A stretch of DNA of 64,000 nucleotides from assembly GCA_017510405.1 (NCBI GenBank), contig JAFWNG010000043.1, forward strand, positions 1 through 64,000, in the 5' to 3' direction. The notes beneath the pieces are model-generated. The model was not told the origin of the DNA. It ran no database searches and saw nothing but the letters and a program-made list of their open reading frames with translations. Source of the DNA: Solobacterium sp. (GTDB lineage: Bacteria; Bacillota_I; Bacilli_A; Erysipelotrichales; Erysipelotrichaceae). A program made the translations under genes and the position numbers. Every line of letters begins with the position of its first letter. Position 1 is the stretch's first letter. Below are positions 1-9,039 of this stretch, piece after piece.

Positions 1-256
1 CGAACGTGTATTTGCGGATGACAAGGAGAACCATTGTCTGCGTTTTACCAGGATACGGGGACTTAAAAAGAACAGTCATCAAGCTGCTCTGATTTTTGCG
101 TGTCATAATCTGCAGAGGATGGCAAAATGGAAATGGAAACACTCTTTTTTTATTTTGAAATTCAGAAATATCATGACTTAACAGGACAATTCGATCCCCG
201 GATACAACAAAAGTGGCAGCTTCTGTTTGAAACTGCCACTTTGTCAACAATCTGAA
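1..256 (+). mobile_element. Right end of an IS1182-family insertion sequence
   Basis: The transposase tail is followed by a 10-bp inverted repeat, AAAGTGGCAG at 210-219 and CTGCCACTTT at 233-242, then TTTGTCAACAATCTGA. IS1182-type elements typically end with a hairpin followed by a TTTGTC.ACA.TCTGA-like tail, so the element probably stops near 255. The boundary is inferred from this resemblance; the other end lies outside the window. Confidence 0.6.
2..181 (+). CDS. Transposase C-terminus, IS1182-like (partial)
   Basis: The frame opening at base 2 runs 59 codons to a TAA at 179-181. It begins ERVFADDKENHCLRFTRIRG and continues to a HNLQRMAKW stretch. This ERVFADAKEKHG...RYT..RGL pattern followed by a F(A)C.NL..(L/M)A segment is the usual C-terminal end of IS1182-family DDE transposases. 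The active-site part lies to the left of the window, so intactness cannot be judged. The reading frame is open from the window edge. Confidence 0.75.
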   Translation, partial: ERVFADDKENHCLRFTRIRGLKKNSHQAALIFACHNLQRMAKWKWKHSFFILKFRNIMT

Positions 257-276
257 GCGAATCATATGTGATTCGC
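257..276. terminator. Perfect 8-bp hairpin, weak terminator candidate
   Basis: GCGAATCA, loop TATG, TGATTCGC. It sits 17 bases past the stop of the large minus-strand gene. Neither strand shows a good T-tract (CTTTCATT on plus), so it may be only a palindrome at the insertion-sequence boundary. Confidence 0.3.
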
Positions 277-293
277 CTTTCATTGTCCGGTGT

Positions 294-3200
294 TTATATT
301 TTTTCAGATACGGCTCCGGCCCTGACACTGTAATACCCCAGGAAAGAATCTTCCAGTTCTTCGGAAGAGTTCAGCGTTACAACGTCTGAAATTACAATGC
401 CGTTTCCGGATCGGTCTCTGAATCCAACTCTTCCCCTGCCCATGTATATTGCCGAAAAAGATTTCCACAACGCAATATCACCAGGCGCAGGATTTTTTAC
501 AGACCTGCATCTCTCACGCTGAATTTCCGGTGCTGATCCAATATCGATACCATAGAACCGTGAATATATGAACTGGCAGAAATCTTTATATCCGTATTCT
601 TCAGACGGATCAATACCGATCATCACCCAATACAGGACTTCACGCAGTACTTGTGAGTTTTTTGCTCCGCTGGTCTCATAAACATATTCCATAATGTCAG
701 GAAAACGTTCAGAATTTTCAAGTATACGTTTGAACTCTCGAATTGCACGTTTTTTAAGACTTTTAACCGAACCTGTATTTAAAGACGGCAAAGACTTATC
801 TGACCCGGAAGACTGTTCTTGATCCTCAAGTTTATTAGCATATCTGAGCAGATTCTCCTGCTGGTTGCCCAGATTTCTTAATGCACGCTGAACTTCATCT
901 ATGACGACCTTCCGCCGCTTCTCCCGCTCACGTACTTCCGGACGCATCTGCGGATCGCCGATTACCGTTTCATAAGAAGCTTCCTGATCCGGCAGAGACA
1001 TGTCAAGGTATATATATCGATTACTTATGAATAAATCACAAACCTCTGCGAACTGCCTGTGAAATTCCTGATATCTTTTTTCTATGTCCCGTTCCGTTCT
1101 GTACTCTTCTTTCACTTTGATGTTTTTCAATAATACAGCAGCTTTCACAATTGCTTTATCGATTTTTTTGGTGTTATCGCTATTATTTTCTTCCAATAAT
1201 TTTTTAGCATTATTTAAGAGTGTTTGGGCTTCTTTCTCTTCTATAGTGAGCGGCCGCTTATCTTTCCCGTCATTTCCATTAATAGTAGACGGCTGCTCAT
1301 CTTTATTATTACTTTCATTTCCCGGCAGACTATTCAGCAAAGCCTGCACTGTTTTTTCTCTTTCATCATCTGTGTGCTCTTTTGCCATTTGATATGCCGC
1401 TGCCCGTAAGGCGGTTTTATCAATATCTTTGCCCATTTTTTTCAGCTCTTTTTTCACTTTATCAAGCAAGTCGGCATATGCTGTCTTTTCTTCGGAGAGC
1501 GCGCGTTCAAAACCATCGTCTTCCATCTTCAGGAGCAGTTTCCTGAAAAAGAGTATGGATCTCCCCATGTTATTTATTTCGTTTTCTATATTGCGCAGGT
1601 CCTCGCCGGGAAAGTCCTTTCCAGATTCCTTCCTGTACCCTCTCTTTCTTGCTTCGTATCGAATAGCTGCATACCAGATATACTTCTTTTCTTCTTCTGA
1701 AAAGTTTTCTTTTTTCTCGTTGTCAAAAGCATCATCGATATTATTTTCTGCATCGTCTTCAGCAATCTCTTCTGAAACATCCGGATCATAGAAAATCGCT
1801 GCATTCCTTAAATCTTTCAGAATCAGATATTCTTCTTTTGTGTATTTCAAAGGATTCAAAGCTCTGCTGATATATGCACTCAGCTCGTTCGTGACTCCGC
1901 GGTTTGCATACTTTCCGAACACCCCTTTGTTAATGTCATATTTTGTGATTAATTCAATCAGTTTCAAATTTCCTTCCTGGATCAGATCCATAAAGAGATC
2001 CGCTTTGATCCTGTAATTCCTGGCCGCAGCCTGCTTATAAACCAGATATAGATAAGACGAAGCGATTCGTTCTTTCGCTTCATTTGCGTAATTCTCTTTT
2101 TCTTTATAAATATTTATATCTTCATCTGTATTTATGTTCTCGATGTTGTCAGATAATGCTGAAAAATCCTGTATCTTCTGAAATAACATTTCAATTTCAA
2201 TATCAGTAAGGAAAAAATACGTGGACATCCTTCTTCTGTATACATTTTGAAGCGGCTGTGTTTCACCTGCCTCTGTCCGCAGTGCTTTTTCTTCATAATG
2301 CAGTTCCGGATAGTTTAGTCCTATTTTTAACCTGGCTATCTGATCTTTTAATACACGGGTCTGTTTCCAGATGTCTCTTCTGTCAGACAGATTCACTCCG
2401 GTAATGGAATCTAGTAAAAAATCAGCAGAAAGACTGCGAACAGAATAATTTGTGAAATCAAAGGAAAGCCAGAATATTCTTGAGTACAGCAAGACAGCAT
2501 CTTTGATCTTAGCAGGATCGGTCCGGAACTCGTCACGGATGATCTGCGGTATTTCTATTGTTTCAGTGAAAGACGGATCAAGCCTCAGATTCCTGATGAA
2601 TTTCCGAAGTCTTTTTTTCAATGCGTCTTTTAATACTTCTTCAAAATTCTCTTCCGGCCTGATGTCTTTTACGACAGTGCGCAGGACAGCCATGGCTTTC
2701 ACGATCAGATCTTCAAAAAGAACATCTGCGTTCCAGTTCGCAAGATAAATATATGAACAGGCATCAAAGATCATTGAAAAATACCGTGATATGAGCACGA
2801 TCCTTGCCCGGTTATTAACATTAGCCCAGTCTTCTCTCCACTCACGAATAAGCTTCAAATCTCTTTTGGAGGCGTCCGCGGTGGAAATGTACGATTTTTG
2901 TTTGTTTATGACCGATTCTGCCTCATTAACGATTTCCAGCCGGTAATAGTAATCAAACCTTTCCTCCCACTTTGATCTTGTCTTTATAATGTCTCTCTGC
3001 GCAGTATGAAAAACCTTTGCCTCAGCCACGCCGTTTCTGGCAGTTTGTATCTGCGACGCAGACAGTTTTATTGTTTCACCTGAAGAACTTTCTATTGTTA
3101 TTATTTTAGACAAATACTCATTGGAGCAGTCACGAATCGTATATGTTTCGAAATCAAACGATGTCCAGAATATTTTTGAATAATTGACTGCTGCGTTAAG

Positions 3201-4163
3201 AGGCAGTTCCGGATTGAGCGTGTATGCTTCTCCCGCATACTTTTCAAGCCGAACATCTAATGTATGTTCCAGTTTCCGATTGAAAGTTTTCCCCTTATTC
3301 TTAGCAGCGGCATTTTCAATTATCCGTATTCCTTCCATGATCAGGTCTTCAAAGATAACATAGTACGGGTGTGTTTCCTGCAGATACAGCTGTTTCGCAC
3401 GCTCAAATATGACATCAAAATACTGTGACAAAAGGATGTTTCTTTCACCCAACTGTTTGTTTTCTTTCCCGGCAAGCCGGGCTGACATCTGTATTATTTT
3501 TGCATTTCTGACCGCTTCTTCAGCCTGTCTGACGATTTCTTTTCTGGTATCCAGAACAGGAGCGGACAAGTGTTCGCGATCCTCACACAGCAGGGGCATA
3601 AACGGTCTGCCGTATTCAGCCGAGCCGACGCTTCGGGCAAAATAACGGACGTAATAATTCCGGATGGTGTTTTCAATATCTCTTTTTGCTTTTGCGATAT
3701 CTTTCAGTTCCTTACTTAACGGTTTACGAATAATCCTGTATGAATTGAAATCAAACTTCTCCCAGAAAACCCTGGAGAACGAATTATGGAGACCCGGGCT
3801 GACCGCATTTACCTTTGTCGTTTCAACCATTTCAATGTATGTGCTGATCTCTTTTTTGATGACGGTTTTCAAATATTCATCGTTAATAAGGCTATCCGCA
3901 TAGCTGCCGCTGCTGTATGCTTCGTCCACTGCATTCAGACCTGTCTCAATAAGCGCTTCGAATACCAGGGAATCAGAAGCGGAAGACAGGTATCGCTCAG
4001 AAGAAAAATCAACAATAAAATCCAAACACCTTTTACGCTGTTCAATTCTCAGTTGTTCAATGATCTCTTTGTCATCTGTTATGATTGCCTGTTTCTGAGG
4101 CTTTTCCCCCCGGGTTTTAATGATTTCTTCAGCCCGTTTTACAATGTTTTCTTTATACGACAT
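294..4163 (-). CDS. Giant sigma-70-like protein with repeated sigma2-like units and a degenerate NlpC/P60-like tail
   Basis: 1289 residues with no signal peptide. Four similar units are visible. The core FEALIETG/FEDLIMEG/FEDLIVKA/FMDLIQEG lies at residues 68, 271, 483 and 724, about 205-240 apart. Units 1-3 also share a following FW..FDF..Y.(I/V)R motif (133, 332, 564) and a preceding EIV..AE helix. Unit 4 (about 700-775) matches sigma-70 region 2 best: DLIQEGNLKLIELITKYD, then KYA and an RAL end. Residues about 1051-1150 resemble the sigma 3.2 linker and region 4 (LDMSLPD, IGDPQMRPE, RALRNLGNQQ, then LKKRAIREFKRIL). The last 100 residues resemble NlpC/P60 (DFCQFIYSRFYGI, PAPGDIALW, AIYMGRG), but the catalytic cysteine is displaced by one and the histidine is absent. 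Ribosome site AAAGAGAG. Function unknown; a sigma factor or sigma-derived scaffold is inference. Confidence 0.7.
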   Translation of the reverse strand: MSYKENIVKRAEEIIKTRGEKPQKQAIITDDKEIIEQLRIEQRKRCLDFIVDFSSERYLSSASDSLVFEALIETGLNAVDEAYSSGSYADSLINDEYLKTVIKKEISTYIEMVETTKVNAVSPGLHNSFSRVFWEKFDFNSYRIIRKPLSKELKDIAKAKRDIENTIRNYYVRYFARSVGSAEYGRPFMPLLCEDREHLSAPVLDTRKEIVRQAEEAVRNAKIIQMSARLAGKENKQLGERNILLSQYFDVIFERAKQLYLQETHPYYVIFEDLIMEGIRIIENAAAKNKGKTFNRKLEHTLDVRLEKYAGEAYTLNPELPLNAAVNYSKIFWTSFDFETYTIRDCSNEYLSKIITIESSSGETIKLSASQIQTARNGVAEAKVFHTAQRDIIKTRSKWEERFDYYYRLEIVNEAESVINKQKSYISTADASKRDLKLIREWREDWANVNNRARIVLISRYFSMIFDACSYIYLANWNADVLFEDLIVKAMAVLRTVVKDIRPEENFEEVLKDALKKRLRKFIRNLRLDPSFTETIEIPQIIRDEFRTDPAKIKDAVLLYSRIFWLSFDFTNYSVRSLSADFLLDSITGVNLSDRRDIWKQTRVLKDQIARLKIGLNYPELHYEEKALRTEAGETQPLQNVYRRRMSTYFFLTDIEIEMLFQKIQDFSALSDNIENINTDEDINIYKEKENYANEAKERIASSYLYLVYKQAAARNYRIKADLFMDLIQEGNLKLIELITKYDINKGVFGKYANRGVTNELSAYISRALNPLKYTKEEYLILKDLRNAAIFYDPDVSEEIAEDDAENNIDDAFDNEKKENFSEEEKKYIWYAAIRYEARKRGYRKESGKDFPGEDLRNIENEINNMGRSILFFRKLLLKMEDDGFERALSEEKTAYADLLDKVKKELKKMGKDIDKTALRAAAYQMAKEHTDDEREKTVQALLNSLPGNESNNKDEQPSTINGNDGKDKRPLTIEEKEAQTLLNNAKKLLEENNSDNTKKIDKAIVKAAVLLKNIKVKEEYRTERDIEKRYQEFHRQFAEVCDLFISNRYIYLDMSLPDQEASYETVIGDPQMRPEVREREKRRKVVIDEVQRALRNLGNQQENLLRYANKLEDQEQSSGSDKSLPSLNTGSVKSLKKRAIREFKRILENSERFPDIMEYVYETSGAKNSQVLREVLYWVMIGIDPSEEYGYKDFCQFIYSRFYGIDIGSAPEIQRERCRSVKNPAPGDIALWKSFSAIYMGRGRVGFRDRSGNGIVISDVVTLNSSEELEDSFLGYYSVRAGAVSEKI

Positions 4164-4379
4164 ATTTATCTCTCTTTATCCGCCGGTCGACATAACAGTG
4201 ATCGTTTATAAACCAATCAGGAGATATTCCGTGTGACCGCAGTTCTCCCAATAACTTTTTATATCAATATCATATTATATTTCATCCATAACTTCGTAAT
4301 TTTTGAATGTATTTGAGAACCGGAAACAGTAACTCAGCTAATTGATCATCGAGATCATTTTTGTTTATCGCGATCCGCC

Positions 4380-4407
4380 TTGAAATTCACAGACCTACTT
4401 ATATATA
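4380..4407 (+). promoter_or_regulatory. Promoter for the J-like/ABC operon
   Basis: TTGAAA at 4380-4385, 16-bp spacer, TATATA at 4402-4407. The 5' leader of about 40 nt ends in AAAAGGAGG ahead of the first gene. The divergent large gene starts 216 bp away. Confidence 0.55.
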
Positions 4408-4453
4408 CGACAGGAGAAATCAGAGCTTCTGACTAAAAGGAGGTAATGAATCA

Positions 4454-5230
4454 ATGACAGATTTAAGAAATTACAACTCTCTTTACAAAGCATACACAGA
4501 ACTTCTGATACAGAAAGAGAAGCTCAACAAGGAGATGATGCGGTTAAGATTCCGCTATCTTGTCATATTCGGCGAATTAAAGAACGAAGCTGTCCGCAAC
4601 CGTGAGACTGGAAAGATCCTGCTGAAAAAGATCAATTACTGTAAGCGAATGGTTCAACAGGCACTGCCTATCACGGAAAAGAATATGGATATGGCGCTGG
4701 AAAAAGACATCCTGAAATCCTGGAGAATCATTCAGCTGGGAGAAATCAGTTATTCGGAAGCCTGTGCCGCCTTCAGCGATACCGCCGCGCAGGTCCGGGA
4801 TCACGATCCGGAAGAAGTACAGGGGGCTTTTGATACCCTTTTGGAAATACTGTCTCCGGATCTTCATCCAGATCTTCAAAGGAACAAAGATGCCCTTTCA
4901 TTATGGGCTGCAGTCGTCCGGGCTTATGTACTGAACGATTTAGACTACCTTAAAATAGTTGCTTCTTTTAAGGCTGATCTTGTACAAGTATTCAATTTAC
5001 TGAATGAGCCTGTTCTCTCTGATCTGGAAAAGCGGATCGATGAGTTAAAGAAAAGAATCAACGGGTATTCGGACTGTGAAGAGTTTGGTTTTTCTTCAAT
5101 ACTTGCGGATCCCCGGAGAATCGAAGAGGAAAAGAAAAGACTGACCACACAGATACAATACTTCGCTGACAGCATACTGGAGTTTGAACAGAAGCTTGAT
5201 TCATTTCCAATTTTGAGAATGCTTTCATAA
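4454..5230 (+). CDS. J-domain-like coiled-coil protein
   Basis: 258 residues, soluble, rich in charged helices, with coiled-coil stretches at about 10-60 and 190-250. Residues 135-165 carry a LHPDLQ motif followed by a conserved-looking LW..VV.AY...D...LK helix. This is the HPD loop and following helix found in J-domain-derived proteins of Firmicutes, where HPD contacts DnaK. The start follows a consensus AAAAGGAGG with 10-nt spacing. It is the first gene of a tight operon with an ABC ATPase and permease. A chaperone-adaptor role is inferred from the HPD motif only. Confidence 0.6.
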   Translation: MTDLRNYNSLYKAYTELLIQKEKLNKEMMRLRFRYLVIFGELKNEAVRNRETGKILLKKINYCKRMVQQALPITEKNMDMALEKDILKSWRIIQLGEISYSEACAAFSDTAAQVRDHDPEEVQGAFDTLLEILSPDLHPDLQRNKDALSLWAAVVRAYVLNDLDYLKIVASFKADLVQVFNLLNEPVLSDLEKRIDELKKRINGYSDCEEFGFSSILADPRRIEEEKKRLTTQIQYFADSILEFEQKLDSFPILRMLS

Positions 5231-5299
5231 AAAATGTTTATCGTCTCAGGCCGAATAAAAAATCGGCCTATATATGCAGTGTATAGGAAAGGGACTGAC

Positions 5300-6061
5300 A
5301 TGAAGCTATATATTCAATCAAAAAAATACGGCTCTAACGTTGTACTGAAGGATGTTTCGATCGAGTTTCCTGAAGGCTCAGCCACTCTGGTAATTGGTGC
5401 CAGCGGCGGCGGAAAGTCGACTTTGATGAAAAGTCTTGTTGGTCTGACAAAATTCAAAGGCTATCTTCTCAAAGATGGTAACTCCCGTGTCAGATTTAAT
5501 CGGAAGAATATCTGCTACATTTCACAGCAGCCTCTGTTGAACCCAAAAGAGACTGTAATACAGTGTCTTTATTATCAGACACTTCTCAGTTTTCCGAATA
5601 TGAGCAAAACTGAAGCACTTCAGTATGCAAAATGTTTTATCCAGCGTTTCGCGCTCAGTAAGGTTGAAAACCAGAGGATCCGGTCCCTGTCCGGAGGCCA
5701 GCAGAAGCGTGCGGCAATCGCGCACGGAATGCTTCGCAATCTTCCCGTCATCGTCGCTGATGAAATAGACAGCGGTCTTGACTGTGTTCTTGGGGAATCG
5801 ATCATCCGTGACCTGTGCAGAATAGCACACCAGGAACATAAAACTTTAGTAGTCATCTCTCATAATTTGGATAATATCCGTTTCTTTGATAACATCGTCA
5901 TCCTGGCAGGTGACGAGCACGGAACAGGCAGAGTTGTTTATTCCGGTCCGACAAAGGCTGTACTAAAGCATTTTGAAGCGAAAGACATCAAGGAAGTGAT
6001 GCATATCGTTTCGAATAAACGGTACCGTCAGAATACACAGGATAAGGAGGAGGTATTATGA
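5300..6061 (+). CDS. ABC transporter ATP-binding protein
   Basis: 253 residues. Walker A GASGGGKST, Q-loop ISQQP, signature LSGGQQKRAAIA, Walker B VIVADEIDSGLD with the catalytic glutamate, and H-loop VISHN are all present, so the ATPase should be active. The start at 5300 is preferred over the in-frame ATG at 5234 because AGGAAAGGG precedes it and homology begins there. The stop overlaps the next gene's start as ATGA, implying translational coupling to the permease. The order of domains is like ABCG/ABC-2 exporters. The substrate is unknown. Confidence 0.85.
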   Translation: MKLYIQSKKYGSNVVLKDVSIEFPEGSATLVIGASGGGKSTLMKSLVGLTKFKGYLLKDGNSRVRFNRKNICYISQQPLLNPKETVIQCLYYQTLLSFPNMSKTEALQYAKCFIQRFALSKVENQRIRSLSGGQQKRAAIAHGMLRNLPVIVADEIDSGLDCVLGESIIRDLCRIAHQEHKTLVVISHNLDNIRFFDNIVILAGDEHGTGRVVYSGPTKAVLKHFEAKDIKEVMHIVSNKRYRQNTQDKEEVL

Positions 6062-6840
6062 ACAAAATCAGTATCTGCATTAACCGGTATTTCACAACAA
6101 ATCTCTGGACGTTCATGAAGAAACTGTTTCTTCATGGTCTTGTTCTCACTTTCGTGTTATACGCTGTTCAGGAAGACGCCTTCGAATCTTTTGGAGCAAC
6201 CAAGACGATGCTGTTCGCCCTCTGTATAACACTTGTCGTTATTGGTTTTTTCAATGCCGCAACGGAGTTTCATTCCCAGAGAGAGTACCTGGTATTCGAT
6301 CTGAGAACCGTTCTCCCTTTATCTGTATGGGTGATTTCAACACTTATCATTCAATCTCTGCTTGTTTTCTGTCAGGCATCGATCACTGTCGTGATCTTGA
6401 TAAAAATCTTTTCCATCAAGAATTATTTCCAATATTTTATTACCGTTTTTCTGATTCTGTTCAGTTCCGACATGCTCGGATTCCTTTGTGGATTTTTGAT
6501 CACGTCGTCATTGAATACGACCATGAGCCTGATGGCCGGTGCGATCATTATTCAAGTTGTTCTGTCCGGCGTATTATTCACTCCGACAGGCTTGTTCGAA
6601 AAAATAACCAAGGCTATTGTTTCGTATCACGGGATGTGCGCGATCGGATCCGTAGCGGATCTGAACAGCTATCTGCCGGCCGGATATCCGTTGGAAATGA
6701 TGTATTATCCGGATCTCGATTACATTATCACTGCCTGGGCATCTTTACTCGTATTGGCTGCTCTGGAATGCGCACTCGGTGTTGCAATTCTGTACTTCAA
6801 CCTCAGCTGTACGGAAAAGTACAGTTTGACGAAAGAGTAA
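6058..6840 (+). CDS. ABC-2 type permease
   Basis: 260 residues with about six hydrophobic segments (roughly residues 20-40, 50-70, 95-120, 125-150, 155-180 and 220-245) and no signal peptide. The layout fits an ABC-2/ABCG-type membrane subunit working with the preceding ATPase, with which it shares an ATGA overlap and an AGGAGG site inside the ATPase 3' end. It could export a lipid, glycan or peptide; nothing in the sequence decides. Its last codons are copied again near 7951 by a tandem duplication. Confidence 0.75.
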   Translation: MNKISICINRYFTTNLWTFMKKLFLHGLVLTFVLYAVQEDAFESFGATKTMLFALCITLVVIGFFNAATEFHSQREYLVFDLRTVLPLSVWVISTLIIQSLLVFCQASITVVILIKIFSIKNYFQYFITVFLILFSSDMLGFLCGFLITSSLNTTMSLMAGAIIIQVVLSGVLFTPTGLFEKITKAIVSYHGMCAIGSVADLNSYLPAGYPLEMMYYPDLDYIITAWASLLVLAALECALGVAILYFNLSCTEKYSLTKE

Positions 6841-6997
6841 AAGAATTATGTTTATCGCCAATGTGCGTTTTTTTTCTGTACCTATTTATATGTCAGGAAG
6901 GAGGAATGCATTTCTAATGTGAAATAAGAATAGGATTCACCCGTGCCGTTCACTTGTCATTTCATTGAGAAAAGTAATCCTGGAGGAAAAAAGGATA

Positions 6998-7873
6998 ATG
7001 AGAAAAACCCACAATTTCTTTGTTCTTATTCTTACACTTGCTGCCTGCATGATCCTCGGTGCTGCTTTTATTCGAATCACAGAAGCTGAGACTGAACTCA
7101 GGCAAGAAAATACAGGTTCTGCGAATGACAGCGCTGCCGCTGAGGAAGCGCAGATTTCTGAGGAAGAACCGGCTGATGTTGTAGAGGAAGAACCTCACGT
7201 CCACACGGAGGTGACTGCGGCAGCAGTCGAGACCGTTGAAAGTACCTGTACTGAAGAAGGTCATAAAACTACCGCGTTCCTGTGCGACTGCGGGACTGAG
7301 CTTCGACGGGAAACAGAGATACTGGCTCCTCTTGGTCATAATTATGATCCCGAAACAGGGATCTGTTCCAGATGTGGTTTGAAGGATCCTGAGTTTGTAA
7401 AAATCTATTCCTCAAAGGACATAGTGAAAGTCATGGAAGACTCTGCAATCACTTCTTCCGGAACTACTGCTTATCATCTTGGAAACAGTGATCTCGTAAA
7501 TGCCTTCGGGAAAGAACATGCGAATACAATTACGATGGATCTCAGTTGTGATTACAACCTCTGGGATAATCACATTCAGTATTTTTTAGTCAACTTATCA
7601 ACACTGAATGAAATGAATATAGATACTTTGTATTTCAATGTTGCAGGGAAGAAGGGAACTACAGGAAGCTTAACTGTTGAAATCTTCCTGGATCCTGAAA
7701 GTTCCTTAGATGAATCTGAACCTGCACAGATCATTGAAGCAGATCCTATTGCGGTCGAAAAGACCATTGCTTTACCGATTAAAGACGCAACAGTGCTGGC
7801 GATTCGCTGCACGAATCATTCCGGCAATAATAACACTGTTGTCTTCTATGATTTCTCCAATATGCCGGCTTAA
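6998..7873 (+). CDS. Secreted or membrane-anchored protein with Cys ribbon and NPCBM-like domain (paralog 1)
   Basis: 291 residues. The N-terminus (KTHNFF then about 18 hydrophobic residues) is a signal or anchor segment. An acidic linker follows, then a Cys-rich module with CTEEGH, CDCGTEL, LGHNYD and CSRCG. This CTE.G...C..CG...LGH.Y pattern is a short repeat common in surface proteins of gut Firmicutes. The C-terminal 160 residues look like a beta-sandwich with weak similarity to NPCBM carbohydrate-binding domains (FGKEHAN, GSLTVEIF, VVFYDF); this is inference. The start at 6998 follows GGAGG. It is the first of two tandem paralogs. Confidence 0.7.
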   Translation: MRKTHNFFVLILTLAACMILGAAFIRITEAETELRQENTGSANDSAAAEEAQISEEEPADVVEEEPHVHTEVTAAAVETVESTCTEEGHKTTAFLCDCGTELRRETEILAPLGHNYDPETGICSRCGLKDPEFVKIYSSKDIVKVMEDSAITSSGTTAYHLGNSDLVNAFGKEHANTITMDLSCDYNLWDNHIQYFLVNLSTLNEMNIDTLYFNVAGKKGTTGSLTVEIFLDPESSLDESEPAQIIEADPIAVEKTIALPIKDATVLAIRCTNHSGNNNTVVFYDFSNMPA

Positions 7874-7911
7874 GCGCAGGTTTTAATAAGCCCGGCAGTT
7901 TTCTGGTCCAG

Positions 7912-7936
7912 GGAGGACTCCCGATCCGAGTCCTCC
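7912..7936 (+). terminator. Hairpin after paralog 1
   Basis: GGAGGACTC, 7-nt loop, GAGTCCTCC: a perfect 9-bp stem followed by a short TTAT. The same hairpin, with a better T-run, follows paralog 2. Confidence 0.5.
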
Positions 7937-8129
7937 TTATGAACCGCTTAGAAAAGCATCCTCTGACGAAAGAGTATAAGAATTTTGTTTATCGCCAATG
8001 TGCGTTTTTTTTCCGGACCTATTTATATATCAGGAAGGAGGATACGCTTCATATGTGAAATAAGAACAGGATTCACCCGTGCCGCTCACTTGTCATTTCA
8101 TTGAGAAAAGAAATCCTGGAGGAAAAAGG

Positions 8130-8993
8130 ATGATGAAAAAAACCCACAATATATTTGTTCTTCTTACGATCGCTGCCTGTGCTGCTCTGGGTATTGCATT
8201 TGTTAATATTACCGAAGCAGAAAATGAATTGAGAAAAGACAATGTCAGTTTCCCAAAAGAAAACATCGCTGATGAAATCCAGATTTCTGACAGCGAACAT
8301 GTCCTCAACTTAGATGCTGTGAGTGAAGAACCACACGTCCACACGGAAGCGAATAAAGTAGTCATTGAAAAAACAGATCCAACCTGTACCGAAGAGGGTC
8401 ATACGACAACTGCTGTTGTTTGTGACTGCAGAACGGAGCTGCGTCATGAATCTGAGACTATCCCGCCTCTTGGACATGATTATGATCAGAATACCGGGTT
8501 CTGTACAAGATGCGGTCTTAAAGATCCGGAGTTTGTAAAGGTGTATTCGTCAAAAGAAATCGTCCAGGCATTAAAGGACTCCCGCATTACTGATTCAGGC
8601 ACGACAGCTTATCACTTAGGCAGTAACGATCGTGTAAATGTATTTGGCAAAGAACGCGAGAACTGTATAACGACAAATACTTCAGCCACTGTAAATCTAT
8701 GGAATGGCAGTCATCAGTATTACATGGTGAATCTGACTTCACTCAGTGATATTGACACACTTCACTTCAAAGTCTGCGGCGAAAACGGAACCACCGGTTC
8801 GATGACTGTGGAATTCTATCTTGATCCGGAGTCTTTAGATGATGAAGAACCATACCTTGTTCTTGAGCTTGACCCTATTGCCCTTGAAAAGGAAGTTTCT
8901 TTACCGATCAAAGACACTGCAGTTTTGGCTGTCAAAGTTGATAATCACGCCGGACATTCAAATCGTGTTGTCTTTTATGACTTCACGAATTAG
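8130..8993 (+). CDS. Secreted or membrane-anchored protein with Cys ribbon and NPCBM-like domain (paralog 2)
   Basis: 287 residues, collinear with paralog 1. It has a KKTHNIF hydrophobic N-terminus, an acidic linker, the Cys module (CTEEGHT, CDCRTEL, LGHDYD, CTRCG), and a beta-rich C-terminus with GTTAYHLG, GSMTVEFYLD and VVFYDF. The second residue of the CxCG pair is changed (CDCG to CDCR). Two adjacent ATGs (8130, 8133) follow a GGAGG site. It arose by the local tandem duplication. A carbohydrate-binding surface role is inferred; no catalytic motif is visible. Confidence 0.7.
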   Translation: MMKKTHNIFVLLTIAACAALGIAFVNITEAENELRKDNVSFPKENIADEIQISDSEHVLNLDAVSEEPHVHTEANKVVIEKTDPTCTEEGHTTTAVVCDCRTELRHESETIPPLGHDYDQNTGFCTRCGLKDPEFVKVYSSKEIVQALKDSRITDSGTTAYHLGSNDRVNVFGKERENCITTNTSATVNLWNGSHQYYMVNLTSLSDIDTLHFKVCGENGTTGSMTVEFYLDPESLDDEEPYLVLELDPIALEKEVSLPIKDTAVLAVKVDNHAGHSNRVVFYDFTN

Positions 8994-9014
8994 ATTCTCT
9001 CTTTGATGATCCAC

Positions 9015-9039
9015 GGAGGACTCTCTATCTGAGTCCTCC
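9015..9039 (+). terminator. Terminator after paralog 2
   Basis: GGAGGACTC, loop TCTATCT, GAGTCCTCC, then TTTAGTTTT. Confidence 0.65.

Larger units (their letters stand above)
6813..7936 (+). repeat. Tandem duplication, unit A
   Basis: This unit starts in the last codons of the permease gene and ends with the hairpin after the first surface-protein gene. It matches unit B (7951-9039) at an offset of about 1138 bp. The leaders are nearly identical, including TTTATCGCCAATGTGCG, GGAAGGAGGA and TTGTCATTTCATTGAGAAAAG. Confidence 0.85.
7951..9039 (+). repeat. Tandem duplication, unit B
   Basis: Second copy of the 6813-7936 unit. It begins with GAAAAG and a vestige of the permease 3' end (TGACGAAAGAGTA at about 7963), which shows that the duplication breakpoint lies inside the permease gene. 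The coding parts have diverged more than the leaders. Confidence 0.85.
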
